From DATKGL01 sp035510795 (GTDB lineage: Bacteria; Patescibacteriota; Saccharimonadia; Saccharimonadales; UBA4665), in contig DATKGL010000005.1 of NCBI GenBank assembly GCA_035510795.1, positions 1-38,579 on the forward strand: a stretch of DNA of 38,579 bases, in the 5' to 3' direction. Below the pieces are notes generated by a model. That model was given only the letters and a program-made list of their open reading frames with translations, did not search any database and was not told the DNA's origin. Every line of letters begins with the position of its first letter. Position 1 is the stretch's first letter. Positions 16,319 through 25,182 of this stretch are shown in pieces. The position numbers and the translations under genes were made by a program.

Positions 16319-16846
16319 TTACTTGTAGCGCTTAGCGACTGCTCTGGCTAAAGCCCGCAGGACGTATCTTTTACCGCCGTAATAGGTCTGGCCGTAATCC
16401 CATTTCCGTTCCTCGGGCAAGTTTATCAGCGTTGATAAAACTTCTTGGACAGCTTCGGTACCAATCAAAGAGAAACGGTTCTGCAGCCTATTATTTCCCC
16501 ATAATTCATCATTTAATAACTGCCCGGGAGTGGTCTTGGTAGTATCCTTTAAATCGGGTACTTTTATAGCGTCACCGACATCTTTAAACCGCAGGTCTCC
16601 AAAATAAGGGGCATATCTGTCATATAGTCCTCTCGTGCCTATCTCGCCATGCCGGCTGACTGCCAGACCGAAGACCACCGGGCATATCGTATCGCCGTCT
16701 TCGACGACCATAGTTATCGGTTCTTCGTCGGCGTCTAGTCCGGCGGACGCGCCAACGGCCAGCTCAGCCTCCAAACCTATAGGTCCGGTATGCGCCGTAG
16801 CCGTAAAATTAATCCTAACTATGTTTAGCTCTGACAGGTCTGACAT
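16319..16846 (-). CDS. Unrecognised lineage protein (175 aa)
   Basis: This is a soluble protein that I do not recognise. Alternating beta-like segments lie in the first 70 residues (NIVRINFTATAHTGPIGLEAE, then EPITMVVEDGDTICPVVFGLAV), followed by a charged middle and a basic C-terminal helix (ALARAVAKRYK). AAAGGAG lies about 5 bases before the ATG. It is the first of several unrelated unknown genes in this stretch. Confidence 0.6.
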   Translation of the reverse strand: MSDLSELNIVRINFTATAHTGPIGLEAELAVGASAGLDADEEPITMVVEDGDTICPVVFGLAVSRHGEIGTRGLYDRYAPYFGDLRFKDVGDAIKVPDLKDTTKTTPGQLLNDELWGNNRLQNRFSLIGTEAVQEVLSTLINLPEERKWDYGQTYYGGKRYVLRALARAVAKRYK

Positions 16847-17019
16847 TCAACTCCTTTTATCCAGCTTGGTTTGAACTATTATCCCCGCCAAATAATGCTA
16901 ATGCAACCACAAGCGTTTTCAATATCAAAATGCTGCTGCTTGCTTCTCGTGAACGTTCAGTTTTCCATAATTAATAGATGAATCAAGACCCGCAACCTTG
17001 TCCGGCCGATCGTTGATAA

Positions 17020-17151
17020 TGTGGAATATCATTAGCAGAAAAGATCGAGCGAATCCAGGCGGACGACACTGACGAGTTAAAAAACTCGGTTTCGGTGGCA
17101 GTCAGCGAGATGCACGGCACCTATCCTTTGATGAGCTTTGGTGAATATTAA
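17020..17151 (+). pseudogene. Coding-like fragment without a start
   Basis: In the 342-base gap between 16847 and 17188, 43 codons stay open to TAA 17149-17151. They read like real protein: EKIERIQADDTDELKNSVSV, then MHGTYPLMSFGEY at the end. A TAA directly precedes the frame and no start codon with a ribosome site exists, so it is probably the last piece of a decayed gene. The rest of the gap shows nothing I can name. Confidence 0.3.
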
Positions 17152-17188
17152 AACAACGTTTTCAAGGAAGGCTTACCCAGACTTCGAC

Positions 17189-17671
17189 TTACTTCAAATG
17201 AGGCCAATCCGGGGCTTCATTGGCTAGTAGGCCAGCAAGAAAATATAGCTGGTTAACAGCATCAGTAGAAAGGGCTATTTGATAATCGCCGACTAGCTCA
17301 GGATAGTCTTGTGGCAGTGCTTGGCTGTCATGATTAAGTGTTCGCATTACATAAGATACATCTTCTTCGTCTGGAAAGCGGAAGGTGTGATGTTGGTCGC
17401 CTGACGACCGGCCACCAGTCGTGTGATAAGTCAGAACCCCATCCAAGCAGGCTATGATGCCCAAATTACCTCTGGTGTGGCCCTCGGGGAGGGTGGGCAA
17501 GGCTATTCTCTCAACCAGCTCAACTCTAATCATCCCCATTGGTATATCAGTCAGGGAATTCTTCACTATGTCTATAATTGATCTGGCCGTTCTAAGTTGA
17601 GGAAAAGTTGGTTTTACTTCCTGCGGCCTAGCGGCTTGCGGAAGTCGGCCGGGGTTTTCTTGGCTTGGCAT
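17189..17671 (-). CDS. Unrecognised lineage protein (160 aa)
   Basis: This soluble protein has a proline-rich, probably disordered N-terminus (about 1-25), a helix (ARSIIDIVKNSL), a beta-like core (MIRVELVERIALP, GIIACLDGVLTYHT), and a final helix (VNQLYFLAGLLANE). No known motif. A very strong AAGGAGG site stands before the ATG. It diverges from the 17877 gene. Confidence 0.6.
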   Translation of the reverse strand: MPSQENPGRLPQAARPQEVKPTFPQLRTARSIIDIVKNSLTDIPMGMIRVELVERIALPTLPEGHTRGNLGIIACLDGVLTYHTTGGRSSGDQHHTFRFPDEEDVSYVMRTLNHDSQALPQDYPELVGDYQIALSTDAVNQLYFLAGLLANEAPDWPHLK

Positions 17672-17830
17672 TAGCCTCCTTCTTACTTGTACTTCTCATA
17701 GCCCGATATTACGCACGGAACATTGAATATGCAAGCACTACTAGCATGGAGCACGGTCACCGAAGATTTCATCGCGATACATGAGATAAATCGGGCTGGC
17801 AACATTACCCTGGGTGGAACAGACGCGGCT

Positions 17831-17859
17831 TTGACTTCCAAAACTTGAAGAATTATGAT
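17831..17859 (+). promoter_or_regulatory. Promoter of the 17877 gene
   Basis: TTGACT, 17 bases, TATGAT. The expected start is near 17866, leaving a leader of about 11 bases before ATG 17877 and no Shine-Dalgarno site. Confidence 0.55.
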
Positions 17860-17876
17860 ATAATAATTAATTCATT

Positions 17877-18587
17877 ATGGCTACAGAAATATTTCAACAG
17901 GCTAGAACGGCACAACCGACTCACTATTATGATATTGGCAGGGCGGTCGACCCAGAGTGGTTAGGCAGTGCTGAGAGGGAGCTTAAAAAAGCGTTGCCGA
18001 GAAAAGACAACGGCAATGTAAGGGTTAATCTGCAAATGCGCGAAGACCCTGGCATTGTTCATGTTCTGTGGCAGCTACTAAAAAAGGAATCTTATCGCCG
18101 TAACCAGTCAATGGGACGGGCTGCTGATTCTCCTCTTGAGGTCGCACAATTGTTAGGGGGCGCGGAAATTGACGAGCAAGTTGCCATCAAAGGGTTAACT
18201 GTTACTGTTCGTAAGCTGCACCTAGTCCGAGGAGACAGAATGCCGGGATACCATTTCAAAGCAACAGTAGGTGATGTTCCTAGTCCAACTTACAGTGGCT
18301 TTGTTGTTGCCGGAGAAAGAGATGCCTTTTGGCGAGCGTTAACTCCAGAAGCAAGGCAGTGGCATCCTCGTTTAAGGGATAACCCCGAGCATACTATTAC
18401 GCTCGGAACAGTCACAAACGTCTCGGTGAATTTTAACGCAACTCTGCTGCCTCGCTTGCAGGATTCATTGGACGAAGAAGTATATATTGGTCCAGTCAGA
18501 GAGATGCTAACTTCCCCTCTAACTCCTAGAATCTATCCATTTACAAGTGAACTTCAAGACGGTACCGCACAAAGTGAAAGCGTCTAA
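17877..18587 (+). CDS. Unrecognised lineage protein (236 aa)
   Basis: This is a soluble mixed alpha/beta protein with no family I recognise. An N-terminal helical region (about 1-95) contains ERELKKALPRKDNGNVRVNL. A more beta-like C-terminal half follows (VTVRKLHLVRGDRMPGY, SGFVVAGERDAFW, then HTITLGTVTNVSVNF). A good promoter stands close before the ATG. The next gene, 18671, follows on the same strand with its own ribosome site. Confidence 0.55.
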   Translation: MATEIFQQARTAQPTHYYDIGRAVDPEWLGSAERELKKALPRKDNGNVRVNLQMREDPGIVHVLWQLLKKESYRRNQSMGRAADSPLEVAQLLGGAEIDEQVAIKGLTVTVRKLHLVRGDRMPGYHFKATVGDVPSPTYSGFVVAGERDAFWRALTPEARQWHPRLRDNPEHTITLGTVTNVSVNFNATLLPRLQDSLDEEVYIGPVREMLTSPLTPRIYPFTSELQDGTAQSESV

Positions 18588-18670
18588 TATGGTAATTCCA
18601 GCTAGGATCACATATTGTTGCAAAACTTCAGCTATAGACGTAAAAGGGTTTTTTCTTAAGGAGTGTTTAA

Positions 18671-19279
18671 ATGTCGAGCATGGAAATATTGGGCGGCATT
18701 AAAGCGGTCGTAAATCGTACGCGGCAAAATGCCGAAGAGGCAGCAGCTGCGGCCGAAATCAAGATACGCGGTCTTTTAGCCGAAGGCATTGATGAGGACG
18801 ATGCGCTAGCTCTTGAACGATTAGACAGAATCATCAATAAAGTCGGGATAAAAGCCACAGAGAAGTATTTTAGAAAAAGAAACGAGGGTCTAGCTAACGA
18901 CACCGCAAGCAAGGAGCCTGGCTTAATGGCATTGGTTAAGTCGGCCGGGGCCAAATCCAGGTTTGAAGGGTGGTCCGCTGAGCATCCAGGCGACCCACAT
19001 AATCCGATATTAGTTGAAGTCGGGCAAGTAGGTGAAGATCCCATATTTGTTCTGAGTATGCCATTGGGCGCTTTCCGGGTTGGACTTGGGCATGTGCGCT
19101 TTTACCCGGAGCCTCAAGTTAGTGAAGATGGCCAAGTTATTTTTAGCAGTCAGGGCGAATTTGAGGGTGATGTGGGGATATCGCTCGATTCTCTTAACCA
19201 TGTTATTAGAATAGAGGGTGCCGCCGGTGAGCTTTGGCAGCGCCCATATTATTCCCCGGACGAAATTAGCAAACAATAA
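18671..19279 (+). CDS. Unrecognised lineage protein (202 aa)
   Basis: This is a soluble protein. The N-terminal third is a long charged helix rich in alanine and glutamate (QNAEEAAAAAEIKIRGLL), and the C-terminal half looks beta-rich (DPIFVLSMPLGAFRVGLGHVRF). No family recognised. AAGGAG lies 8 bases before the ATG. It converges on typA with only about 30 bases between the stops. Confidence 0.55.
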   Translation: MSSMEILGGIKAVVNRTRQNAEEAAAAAEIKIRGLLAEGIDEDDALALERLDRIINKVGIKATEKYFRKRNEGLANDTASKEPGLMALVKSAGAKSRFEGWSAEHPGDPHNPILVEVGQVGEDPIFVLSMPLGAFRVGLGHVRFYPEPQVSEDGQVIFSSQGEFEGDVGISLDSLNHVIRIEGAAGELWQRPYYSPDEISKQ

Positions 19280-19310
19280 GTAACTGCCGGCAGGCGGCCA
19301 CAGCAGATGA

Positions 19311-21131
19311 TTATTTTTGCCTTTTCCTCTGTAGATGATTCAGCTCTGCTTTTCGAAGCCGAAGAGATTTCGGAGTTATCTCAAGTAACTCGTCATTTTC
19401 AATAAAATCGATTGATTGCTCTAAGCTGAGTTTAGTAGCCGGGGTTAATTGTACTGCGCCGTCGCTACTACTACTGCGCATATTAGTTAGGTGCTTTGCC
19501 TTACAGACATTAATCTCCATATCATCGCTTCTTTTGTTGAGACCGACAACCTGACCGGCATAAACCTTAATGGCCGGTCCGACAAAACAGGTGCCTCGGC
19601 TTTCGGCTGTCTGCAGGGCATAGGGAGTAGTTATGCCACTCTCATAAGCTATCAGAGCGCCGCTGCGTAATTTTGGGAGAGGTGATCCGAGCGGCTGATA
19701 GCCGATCATTAGGCTGTTCATAATAACCGTGCCGTTGGTATTGGTGGTTAGGATGTTGCGTAGTCCCAGCAGGGCTCGGGTCGGTAGTTCATAGACTAAT
19801 TTGGTTACGCCCTTAGTGCTGACAAACTGCTCTTTTAAGATAGCCCGCCTGGTGCCAAGTTCCATCTGAACGGTGCCGATATGTTCGGGCGGCACTTCAA
19901 CGATCAGCTCTTCAACCGGCTCCAGAATTTGCCCGTTTTCTTCTTTGGTGACGACTTCGGGATGGCCGACCTCGAATTCGTAACCCTCGCGGCGCAATGA
20001 TTCGATCAAAACGCTCAGGTGTAACTCGCCCCGACCACTGACCAAAAAACCGATACTGGCGTCTTCGACTCGTAAGCCGACGTTGGCTTCCAGTTCTCTC
20101 TTTAGCCGTTCGCCAATCTGCCGGCCGGTAAAGAATTCACCCTCAGTGCCTTTGAAGGGGCTAGTATTAGGCCCGAGATATATCTTCAGTGTTGGTGCTT
20201 CTATTTCCAGTACTGGCAATGGCTCTGGTTGGATATCGTCAGCAACGGTTTCGCCGATCTGAGCGCCGGCCATACCGGTTAGCTGAATAATTTCACCGGC
20301 GCCGCCGGCTTTAACCCGGATTGAACCGACGCCGCTGCTGACTAGAATACTGTCGACTGTCGCCTTGGCCTGGCTGCCGTCTTTTTTGCAAATAGTCACT
20401 CTATCACCCTCTTTAACGTGGCCGCGGTTAACCCGCCCAATAACATATCTGCCCTTGAAACTATCCCACGACAGAGCTGAAACTAACATCTGAAAAGGTT
20501 TGTCCAGCTCAACATTCGGTGCCGGGATATCCTTGATAATGGCATCAAAAATGACTGACAGATCAGCCTTTTCTTCAGTATCGGCCGGCGGGGTTGCCCA
20601 GGCTTTGCCCTGGCGGCTGATGGCATAATAAACAGGGTAATGGAGTTGGTTCTCATGCACCGCTAGCTCCAGAAACAGATCGGCCAGCTCATCTTCAACT
20701 TGAGCGATACGGGAACTCTGCTTATCAATCTTATTAATAATAACAATCGGCTTTAAGTCATTGGCCAGAGCCTTGCCCAGAACGAATTTTGTTTGCGGCA
20801 TCGGGCCTTCTTGAGCGTCAACAATCAGCAGGCAGCCGTCGGCCATATTGATAGTCCGCTCAACTTCGCCGCTAAAATCGGCATGACCAGGCGTATCGAT
20901 AATATTTATCCTATAACCATCGTGTTGGACGGCAGTAACTTTGGCGGTGATGGTAATACCCCGTTCCCGTTCCTGGTCGCCGCTGTCCATAATCAAATCC
21001 TGGGTCATCTCGGCCTGATTGTCCCGGAAAGTGTGCGATTGCTTAAGTAAGCCGTCGACCAGCGTTGTCTTGCCGTGGTCAACATGAGCAATGATAGCAA
21101 TATTGCGAATTTTAGAAGGATCCTGGTTCAT
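19311..21131 (-). CDS. typA: Translational GTPase TypA/BipA
   Basis: This 606-residue protein has the full TypA/BipA layout: a GTPase domain with AHVDHGKTT (15-23), the switch I stretch RERGITI (55-61), DTPGH (79-83) and NKID (133-136), then a beta-barrel domain, two EF-G-like domains, and the family's own C-terminal region (about 480-606). It binds ribosomes and helps large-subunit assembly and stress adaptation. The length is typical. It stands alone, with its own TATAAT about 40 bases upstream and a short hairpin in the leader. Confidence 0.97.
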   Translation of the reverse strand: MNQDPSKIRNIAIIAHVDHGKTTLVDGLLKQSHTFRDNQAEMTQDLIMDSGDQERERGITITAKVTAVQHDGYRINIIDTPGHADFSGEVERTINMADGCLLIVDAQEGPMPQTKFVLGKALANDLKPIVIINKIDKQSSRIAQVEDELADLFLELAVHENQLHYPVYYAISRQGKAWATPPADTEEKADLSVIFDAIIKDIPAPNVELDKPFQMLVSALSWDSFKGRYVIGRVNRGHVKEGDRVTICKKDGSQAKATVDSILVSSGVGSIRVKAGGAGEIIQLTGMAGAQIGETVADDIQPEPLPVLEIEAPTLKIYLGPNTSPFKGTEGEFFTGRQIGERLKRELEANVGLRVEDASIGFLVSGRGELHLSVLIESLRREGYEFEVGHPEVVTKEENGQILEPVEELIVEVPPEHIGTVQMELGTRRAILKEQFVSTKGVTKLVYELPTRALLGLRNILTTNTNGTVIMNSLMIGYQPLGSPLPKLRSGALIAYESGITTPYALQTAESRGTCFVGPAIKVYAGQVVGLNKRSDDMEINVCKAKHLTNMRSSSSDGAVQLTPATKLSLEQSIDFIENDELLEITPKSLRLRKAELNHLQRKRQK

Positions 21132-21142
21132 ACATAAAATAA

Positions 21143-21179
21143 CGGCGCTAACGCGCCGCCCTTAACTATTACCATTATA
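21143..21179 (-). promoter_or_regulatory. typA -10 box and leader hairpin
   Basis: TATAAT on the minus strand (21174-21179) is followed by a leader holding the perfect dyad CGGCGC-GTTA-GCGCCG (21143-21158), whose near edge is about 11 bases from the typA ATG. No clear Shine-Dalgarno site lies between, so the hairpin could influence initiation. Confidence 0.45.
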
Positions 21180-21257
21180 CACCGGATAACATCTTATAGC
21201 TACTGCATAAACAGAACTATTTATTTGATCGGGCAACTGTGATATAAATGATTGGCT

Positions 21258-21704
21258 ATGAGCTGTGAACTATGTCCGTTTGTAAATGATTGTCTAGCCG
21301 AACAGGCAGCGGCTCTGGCGGAACTAGAGGCGGCGAAGGAAAGTTATGTGGATCTTACCATGGACCAAGCACTGAGGGATGCTAATAATGATATAACCCT
21401 AGAACTGATGGAAAATCCAAATTACAGGGTAGCATTGTCAAAAACTCAAGAAATTTCCCTTGAAGAAGTTGAAAGTACATTTCGGGCGGGGCTTCAGCGA
21501 AGCGATGTTGCCGTGAGAGCAAGCAAGCACAAGGAAGAAAAGGCACTCGAAGCAATTGATATTCAACAGGATCTGGTAGTTGCTTATGGCGAGGAAGCAG
21601 CCGATGCGCTTATTAGGTGTCGCGGGCAAGGACCTAGAACGAGAAAAGAATGGTGGCTATTTGGTAAATGGGTTGTTAAATGTCGCACGCCAAGTGGCTT
21701 GTGA
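21258..21704 (+). CDS. Unrecognised small Cys-motif protein (148 aa)
   Basis: The N-terminus is MSCELCPFVNDC, three cysteines as CxxCx5C (residues 3, 6 and 12) that could hold a metal. The rest is one long acidic helical region and a basic, aromatic end (RTRKEWWLFGKWVVKCR). I chose ATG 21258 over TTG 21252 because TATAAA at 21243-21248 leaves 9 bases to the ATG. No Shine-Dalgarno site. No family recognised. Confidence 0.5.
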   Translation: MSCELCPFVNDCLAEQAAALAELEAAKESYVDLTMDQALRDANNDITLELMENPNYRVALSKTQEISLEEVESTFRAGLQRSDVAVRASKHKEEKALEAIDIQQDLVVAYGEEAADALIRCRGQGPRTRKEWWLFGKWVVKCRTPSGL

Positions 21705-21710
21705 GTGGTC

Positions 21711-21716
21711 TATAAT
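21711..21716 (+). promoter_or_regulatory. -10 box close to the 21725 start
   Basis: TATAAT followed by 8 bases and ATG; no ribosome site. Confidence 0.45.
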
Positions 21717-21724
21717 AAAACCAT

Positions 21725-22285
21725 ATGGATATAAAACAATTATTTGATACCTGCCTATCTTCAGCAACAAGAGTAATCCACAAAGTGAAGCAAGAACAAT
21801 TTGGAGATTCCACACCCGACACAGAATGGGATGTACAAGCACTTGTCTCGCACATGTTGTATGAACTTTCGTGGGTACCGGATATTCTGGAAGGTTTAAC
21901 CATCACCGAGGTTGGCGATAAATATGATGGCAATTTAATTGGCGATGATCTGCAAGTTAGCTGGGACCAGGCTGAAGCCAAAGCCAGACAAGCAGTAGAA
22001 CGGGTTGACCCTACCAAGATAATCCACTTATCGTATGGTGATTTTCCAACCCGACACTATCTTCAACAAGAGTCTAACGATCAGCTGATTCATTCGTGGG
22101 ATCTCGGAACGGCTATCGGTACGGCGGTCCGATTCGACCCGGAGGCAGCTAGGCACCTGTATCAAGAAACCCTACCAAATAAAGACCAATTGGCTGCCAC
22201 CGGTCTGTTTGCGCCAGCTATAGAAGTATCCGATTCCGAAGATATTCAGACTAAATTATTGGCGTTGTTTGGCCGTAAAGCTTAG
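21725..22285 (+). CDS. TIGR03086/DinB-like metal-binding protein
   Basis: This is a 186-residue protein. The pattern EWDVQALVSHMLYE near residue 38 and QLIHSWDLGTAIG near residue 120 is that of the TIGR03086 / mycothiol maleylpyruvate isomerase N-terminal family (DinB-like four-helix bundle). The histidines H43, H123 and a third are expected to bind a divalent metal. In actinobacteria relatives act as thiol-dependent enzymes; the role here is unknown. Start near-leaderless. The 3' end overlaps the convergent 22251-23537 gene by 35 bases. Confidence 0.72.
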   Translation: MDIKQLFDTCLSSATRVIHKVKQEQFGDSTPDTEWDVQALVSHMLYELSWVPDILEGLTITEVGDKYDGNLIGDDLQVSWDQAEAKARQAVERVDPTKIIHLSYGDFPTRHYLQQESNDQLIHSWDLGTAIGTAVRFDPEAARHLYQETLPNKDQLAATGLFAPAIEVSDSEDIQTKLLALFGRKA

Positions 22286-23537
22286 CCAGCCCGGCCCAGC
22301 GTCGTTTGGGCTGTGTTGCTATAGATCTGTCCCAATTGGCTATTATTGCTTTTGCATCGACCACAGCGTACCAGGTGCGCTTATCACCTTGATTCGGGAA
22401 TAACTCTCTTCGTACAAGTTCACCACTAGCGTCTCTAGTAGAAATCGCTCCGCAGTTATACTCGGCCCGTCTTTTATCCGGATGAAGCTCAACTTGTCGT
22501 CCGCCGGTTAGGGCAGGGAATGAATCTGGCGTTATTATTGCTGCACGGCTGATATTGTCGACCGAAAACGAAACATTGCCTGCTTCATCTACAGTGCGCA
22601 ACAATCGAGCTGTACCGATAGCATATTCATAGATCATATTATCTGTTTCGACTTCACCATCTACAACCTGGCCATCTACAGTTGCATTAATACCGTGAAG
22701 CTCGATATAAGCCTCTCTGTCGTTTAACCATACGGGGGAAGTGGTTGTGCCGATTTTATATTGAGCCCAGGGGATGTTTTTTGGGAAGTTTATATCCACC
22801 ACGTGAGCCACATCATCCTCGGTTACTTTAAGAACCCGTAGGGTATGGTTCATTCTCTCTGGCCTGTACATAATGTTGGTTTTATCTATTGCCGTGGTGC
22901 CTTTTCCTCCGACCTCTCTGCTGACTGGCGTTGTTCCCTCGCCACCGCCAAACTGGTCGATAATCCGTGGCTCCGGGAATGGTTCTATTAGCAACTGTTC
23001 AGGAGATCTGAGGATTATTAGTCCGGGGTAGGCTTTGTTGCCTTCTTGCCGCCGCACAGCGGTAACCCCGATGGTGGTCGTATCGTCTTCAGCTTGATCG
23101 GCCCTGGGGTCTTCGATCAAAACAGCTTGACCATCAGGAGTCCAGACCTTACTGGTGTATACAATATCCCCGTCAGAGTTTAGCTCCGCCAACACTAATG
23201 GGCCGGTGTCCGGCTGTCCCCACGGGGCAGCTTCTTCGACTTGTCGTCCTAATAAATATCTGACACCTTTAATTTTTAATGCCGTAACATTAAAAATTCC
23301 TTCACTGCTGTTCACTTCGCGTAGACTTAAAATCGGATCTTGATCTAACTCTGGTGCAAATAGGTTATCCGGCCAATCTTCATAGGTTACTTCAGGCAGA
23401 CTTGAAACATCAGGTTCCGGCCATGCTGCTTGATCCTCGAAACAGCTATCCACTAGCGGTCTGGCCAGTAAAATTACCGATTCGGCTGGATCTGGGCCTA
23501 ACCTAGGCAAGGGCGCTTGTTCAAGGATTATAGTCAT
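22251..23537 (-). CDS. DUF1861-like beta-propeller, possible glycosidase/phosphorylase relative
   Basis: This 428-residue soluble protein has repeated blade-like segments. GIFNVTALKIKGVRYLLGR (about 79-97), LIEDPRADQAEDDTTTIGV and WLNDREAYIELHGI recall DUF1861, a five-bladed-propeller family related to GH130 mannoside phosphorylases; there the EDPR-type acidic residue lies in the active site. Similarity is by eye and modest. No signal peptide, so it is probably cytoplasmic. No other sugar gene is nearby. The start ATG 23535-23537 has no Shine-Dalgarno site. Confidence 0.5.
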   Translation of the reverse strand: MTIILEQAPLPRLGPDPAESVILLARPLVDSCFEDQAAWPEPDVSSLPEVTYEDWPDNLFAPELDQDPILSLREVNSSEGIFNVTALKIKGVRYLLGRQVEEAAPWGQPDTGPLVLAELNSDGDIVYTSKVWTPDGQAVLIEDPRADQAEDDTTTIGVTAVRRQEGNKAYPGLIILRSPEQLLIEPFPEPRIIDQFGGGEGTTPVSREVGGKGTTAIDKTNIMYRPERMNHTLRVLKVTEDDVAHVVDINFPKNIPWAQYKIGTTTSPVWLNDREAYIELHGINATVDGQVVDGEVETDNMIYEYAIGTARLLRTVDEAGNVSFSVDNISRAAIITPDSFPALTGGRQVELHPDKRRAEYNCGAISTRDASGELVRRELFPNQGDKRTWYAVVDAKAIIANWDRSIATQPKRRWAGLAKLYGQTTPII

Positions 23538-23623
23538 TGTTTTTATCTTGAGAACAGCTTCCTAATTGGTCACTATAGTACTATTGCTTAATAAATCAAC
23601 TATCAGTTGGGAATGATGAGACC

Positions 23624-25111
23624 CTAATCGCTATTGCTACTTCTCAAATACCTCACGACTTCACCTGCCGAGAAGCTCCGCCCATAGATACCGACTAGCC
23701 GCTGAGTCACCTCGCTTAAGATATCGCCAGCCGTAATTACCGCTGGTTCCGGCCGGCCGCGCCGAGTTTGGCCCAGCCCAATGGTTGCCATCAATCCATT
23801 GCATAGACACAGCCGCCCGAGGGTGTCTTCAAGTTTCCCGCCCTTTTTGACATAGTTAGCCACAGGCTCGGCGGCACAGCGATAATCAATTACTTCTTTA
23901 CCATCTTTACCAACTACGGCATTTCCGTCTTCACCAATTACGACATAGGCTTCACGCAGAAAGCCGAGATCGCATATTCGGTTTCGTTCCTGGTAGACTT
24001 TGGCATCGGATAGTGTCCCGGGCAATTGGGCCACTTTAAACGGAAGGCCGGTTGGCGATGCCTTCATATCTGTCACAACCTCAATGCCGTCACCAATAAC
24101 TAGGTCGATAATTCTCTCCCGAACCTCTGTATCCAAGGCTGAGTCCCGACTCATCAAAAAAGCTGTACCGACCTGTATGCCGTTGGCGCCGCGGTCCTGA
24201 GCTTCCTTTAGCTTCTCCGGGCTATCGTAGCCGCCGGCTAACCAAAAAGGGTGGCCAAACTCGGCAACAGCCTCAAGATTGACCTGGTCTCGCTCACCAT
24301 ATTCGACTTTGTTGCGTGGCAGGGCATTATGGCCACCGGCAACCGGGCCCTCAATAACAAACCCATCTGGCGGGTTGTCATGCTGCGACAGGGCCTTAAC
24401 CAAGGTGTTTGATGCCACGATCGCCAAGAATGCAGGCTTTTTAAGTCTGGTGTTAGCGAGCAAAGGGTAGTCGCTTGGGTCAAAAGTCATCTCGTGGCGC
24501 TGTTCAGCTTTGGTGACATCTAGTCTCATGGTCACAGGCTCGCCAATAGCCAGAGCGCTGAGGTATTTTGGAATGTCATAGGGTATGCCGGCGCCCACCA
24601 GGACAGTGTCAACTTCGGCCAGTTCAGCGCCATAAAGCGCGCTGAGGGTCGGTCGTTCCAGTTTTTTCATCAGGTTTATGCCGATCGGACCCGGTGCCTC
24701 AGACCTGATAGCGGCAATGTACTTAGCCAGCCACACTTCAACGAAACCCCCAGCCATGTTGAGCTTCACAGCATCTTGCTCGTCTACTGAGCCAAACATC
24801 GGTACTTTCTTATATGGCTGATCTGGGGCTCTGCCGCCCTCCAGGTAGTAAGTTTCAATTATTGACTCGGCGATTGCCTGGTCGGGAAATGCCGCTAACG
24901 CCAGCCGCATTGATCCGTCCGGGTCGCCGTTTTGCAGGCGCCGGGCTAAAACCGGGCCGATTACGGTGCCTGAGACAACTCCCATGGCGCCTTCCGCCGC
25001 TACTGCTCTGGCCAGCTCATAGTCCGAGACCCCAACTCCCATACCTCCCTGGATAATATCAACGTCCTCATAGTTGCGGACTGGTAACACTGGGGTTTGC
25101 TCCAAAGTCAT
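23624..25111 (-). CDS. Nitronate monooxygenase-like FMN flavoprotein
   Basis: This 495-residue TIM-barrel protein belongs to the NMO/2-nitropropane dioxygenase group (COG2070, including PfaD). Landmarks are IIQGGMGVGVSDYELARAVA (about 19-38, FMN-binding first strand), FVIEGPVAGGHNALP in the middle, and GGYDSPEKLKEAQDRGANGI followed by QVGTAFLMS (the FMN phosphate site). It is longer than typical NMO (about 320-360) because of a C-terminal extension with a cysteine pair (CLCNGLMATIGLGQ). Relatives oxidise nitronates or serve as enoyl reductases; substrate unknown. The promoter TAGACA-17-TATACT is 8 bases from the ATG. Confidence 0.82.
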   Translation of the reverse strand: MTLEQTPVLPVRNYEDVDIIQGGMGVGVSDYELARAVAAEGAMGVVSGTVIGPVLARRLQNGDPDGSMRLALAAFPDQAIAESIIETYYLEGGRAPDQPYKKVPMFGSVDEQDAVKLNMAGGFVEVWLAKYIAAIRSEAPGPIGINLMKKLERPTLSALYGAELAEVDTVLVGAGIPYDIPKYLSALAIGEPVTMRLDVTKAEQRHEMTFDPSDYPLLANTRLKKPAFLAIVASNTLVKALSQHDNPPDGFVIEGPVAGGHNALPRNKVEYGERDQVNLEAVAEFGHPFWLAGGYDSPEKLKEAQDRGANGIQVGTAFLMSRDSALDTEVRERIIDLVIGDGIEVVTDMKASPTGLPFKVAQLPGTLSDAKVYQERNRICDLGFLREAYVVIGEDGNAVVGKDGKEVIDYRCAAEPVANYVKKGGKLEDTLGRLCLCNGLMATIGLGQTRRGRPEPAVITAGDILSEVTQRLVGIYGRSFSAGEVVRYLRSSNSD

Positions 25112-25119
25112 TATCTAAA

Positions 25120-25148
25120 AGTATATGAGCCCAATTTGCTTATGTCTA
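25120..25148 (-). promoter_or_regulatory. Promoter of the nitronate monooxygenase gene
   Basis: TAGACA (25143-25148), 17 bases, TATACT (25120-25125), then 8 bases to ATG 25111. The clearest near-leaderless promoter in the window. Confidence 0.6.
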
Positions 25149-25182
25149 TTAGCTCAAATGATTACCGCTGCATCACGAGCAA

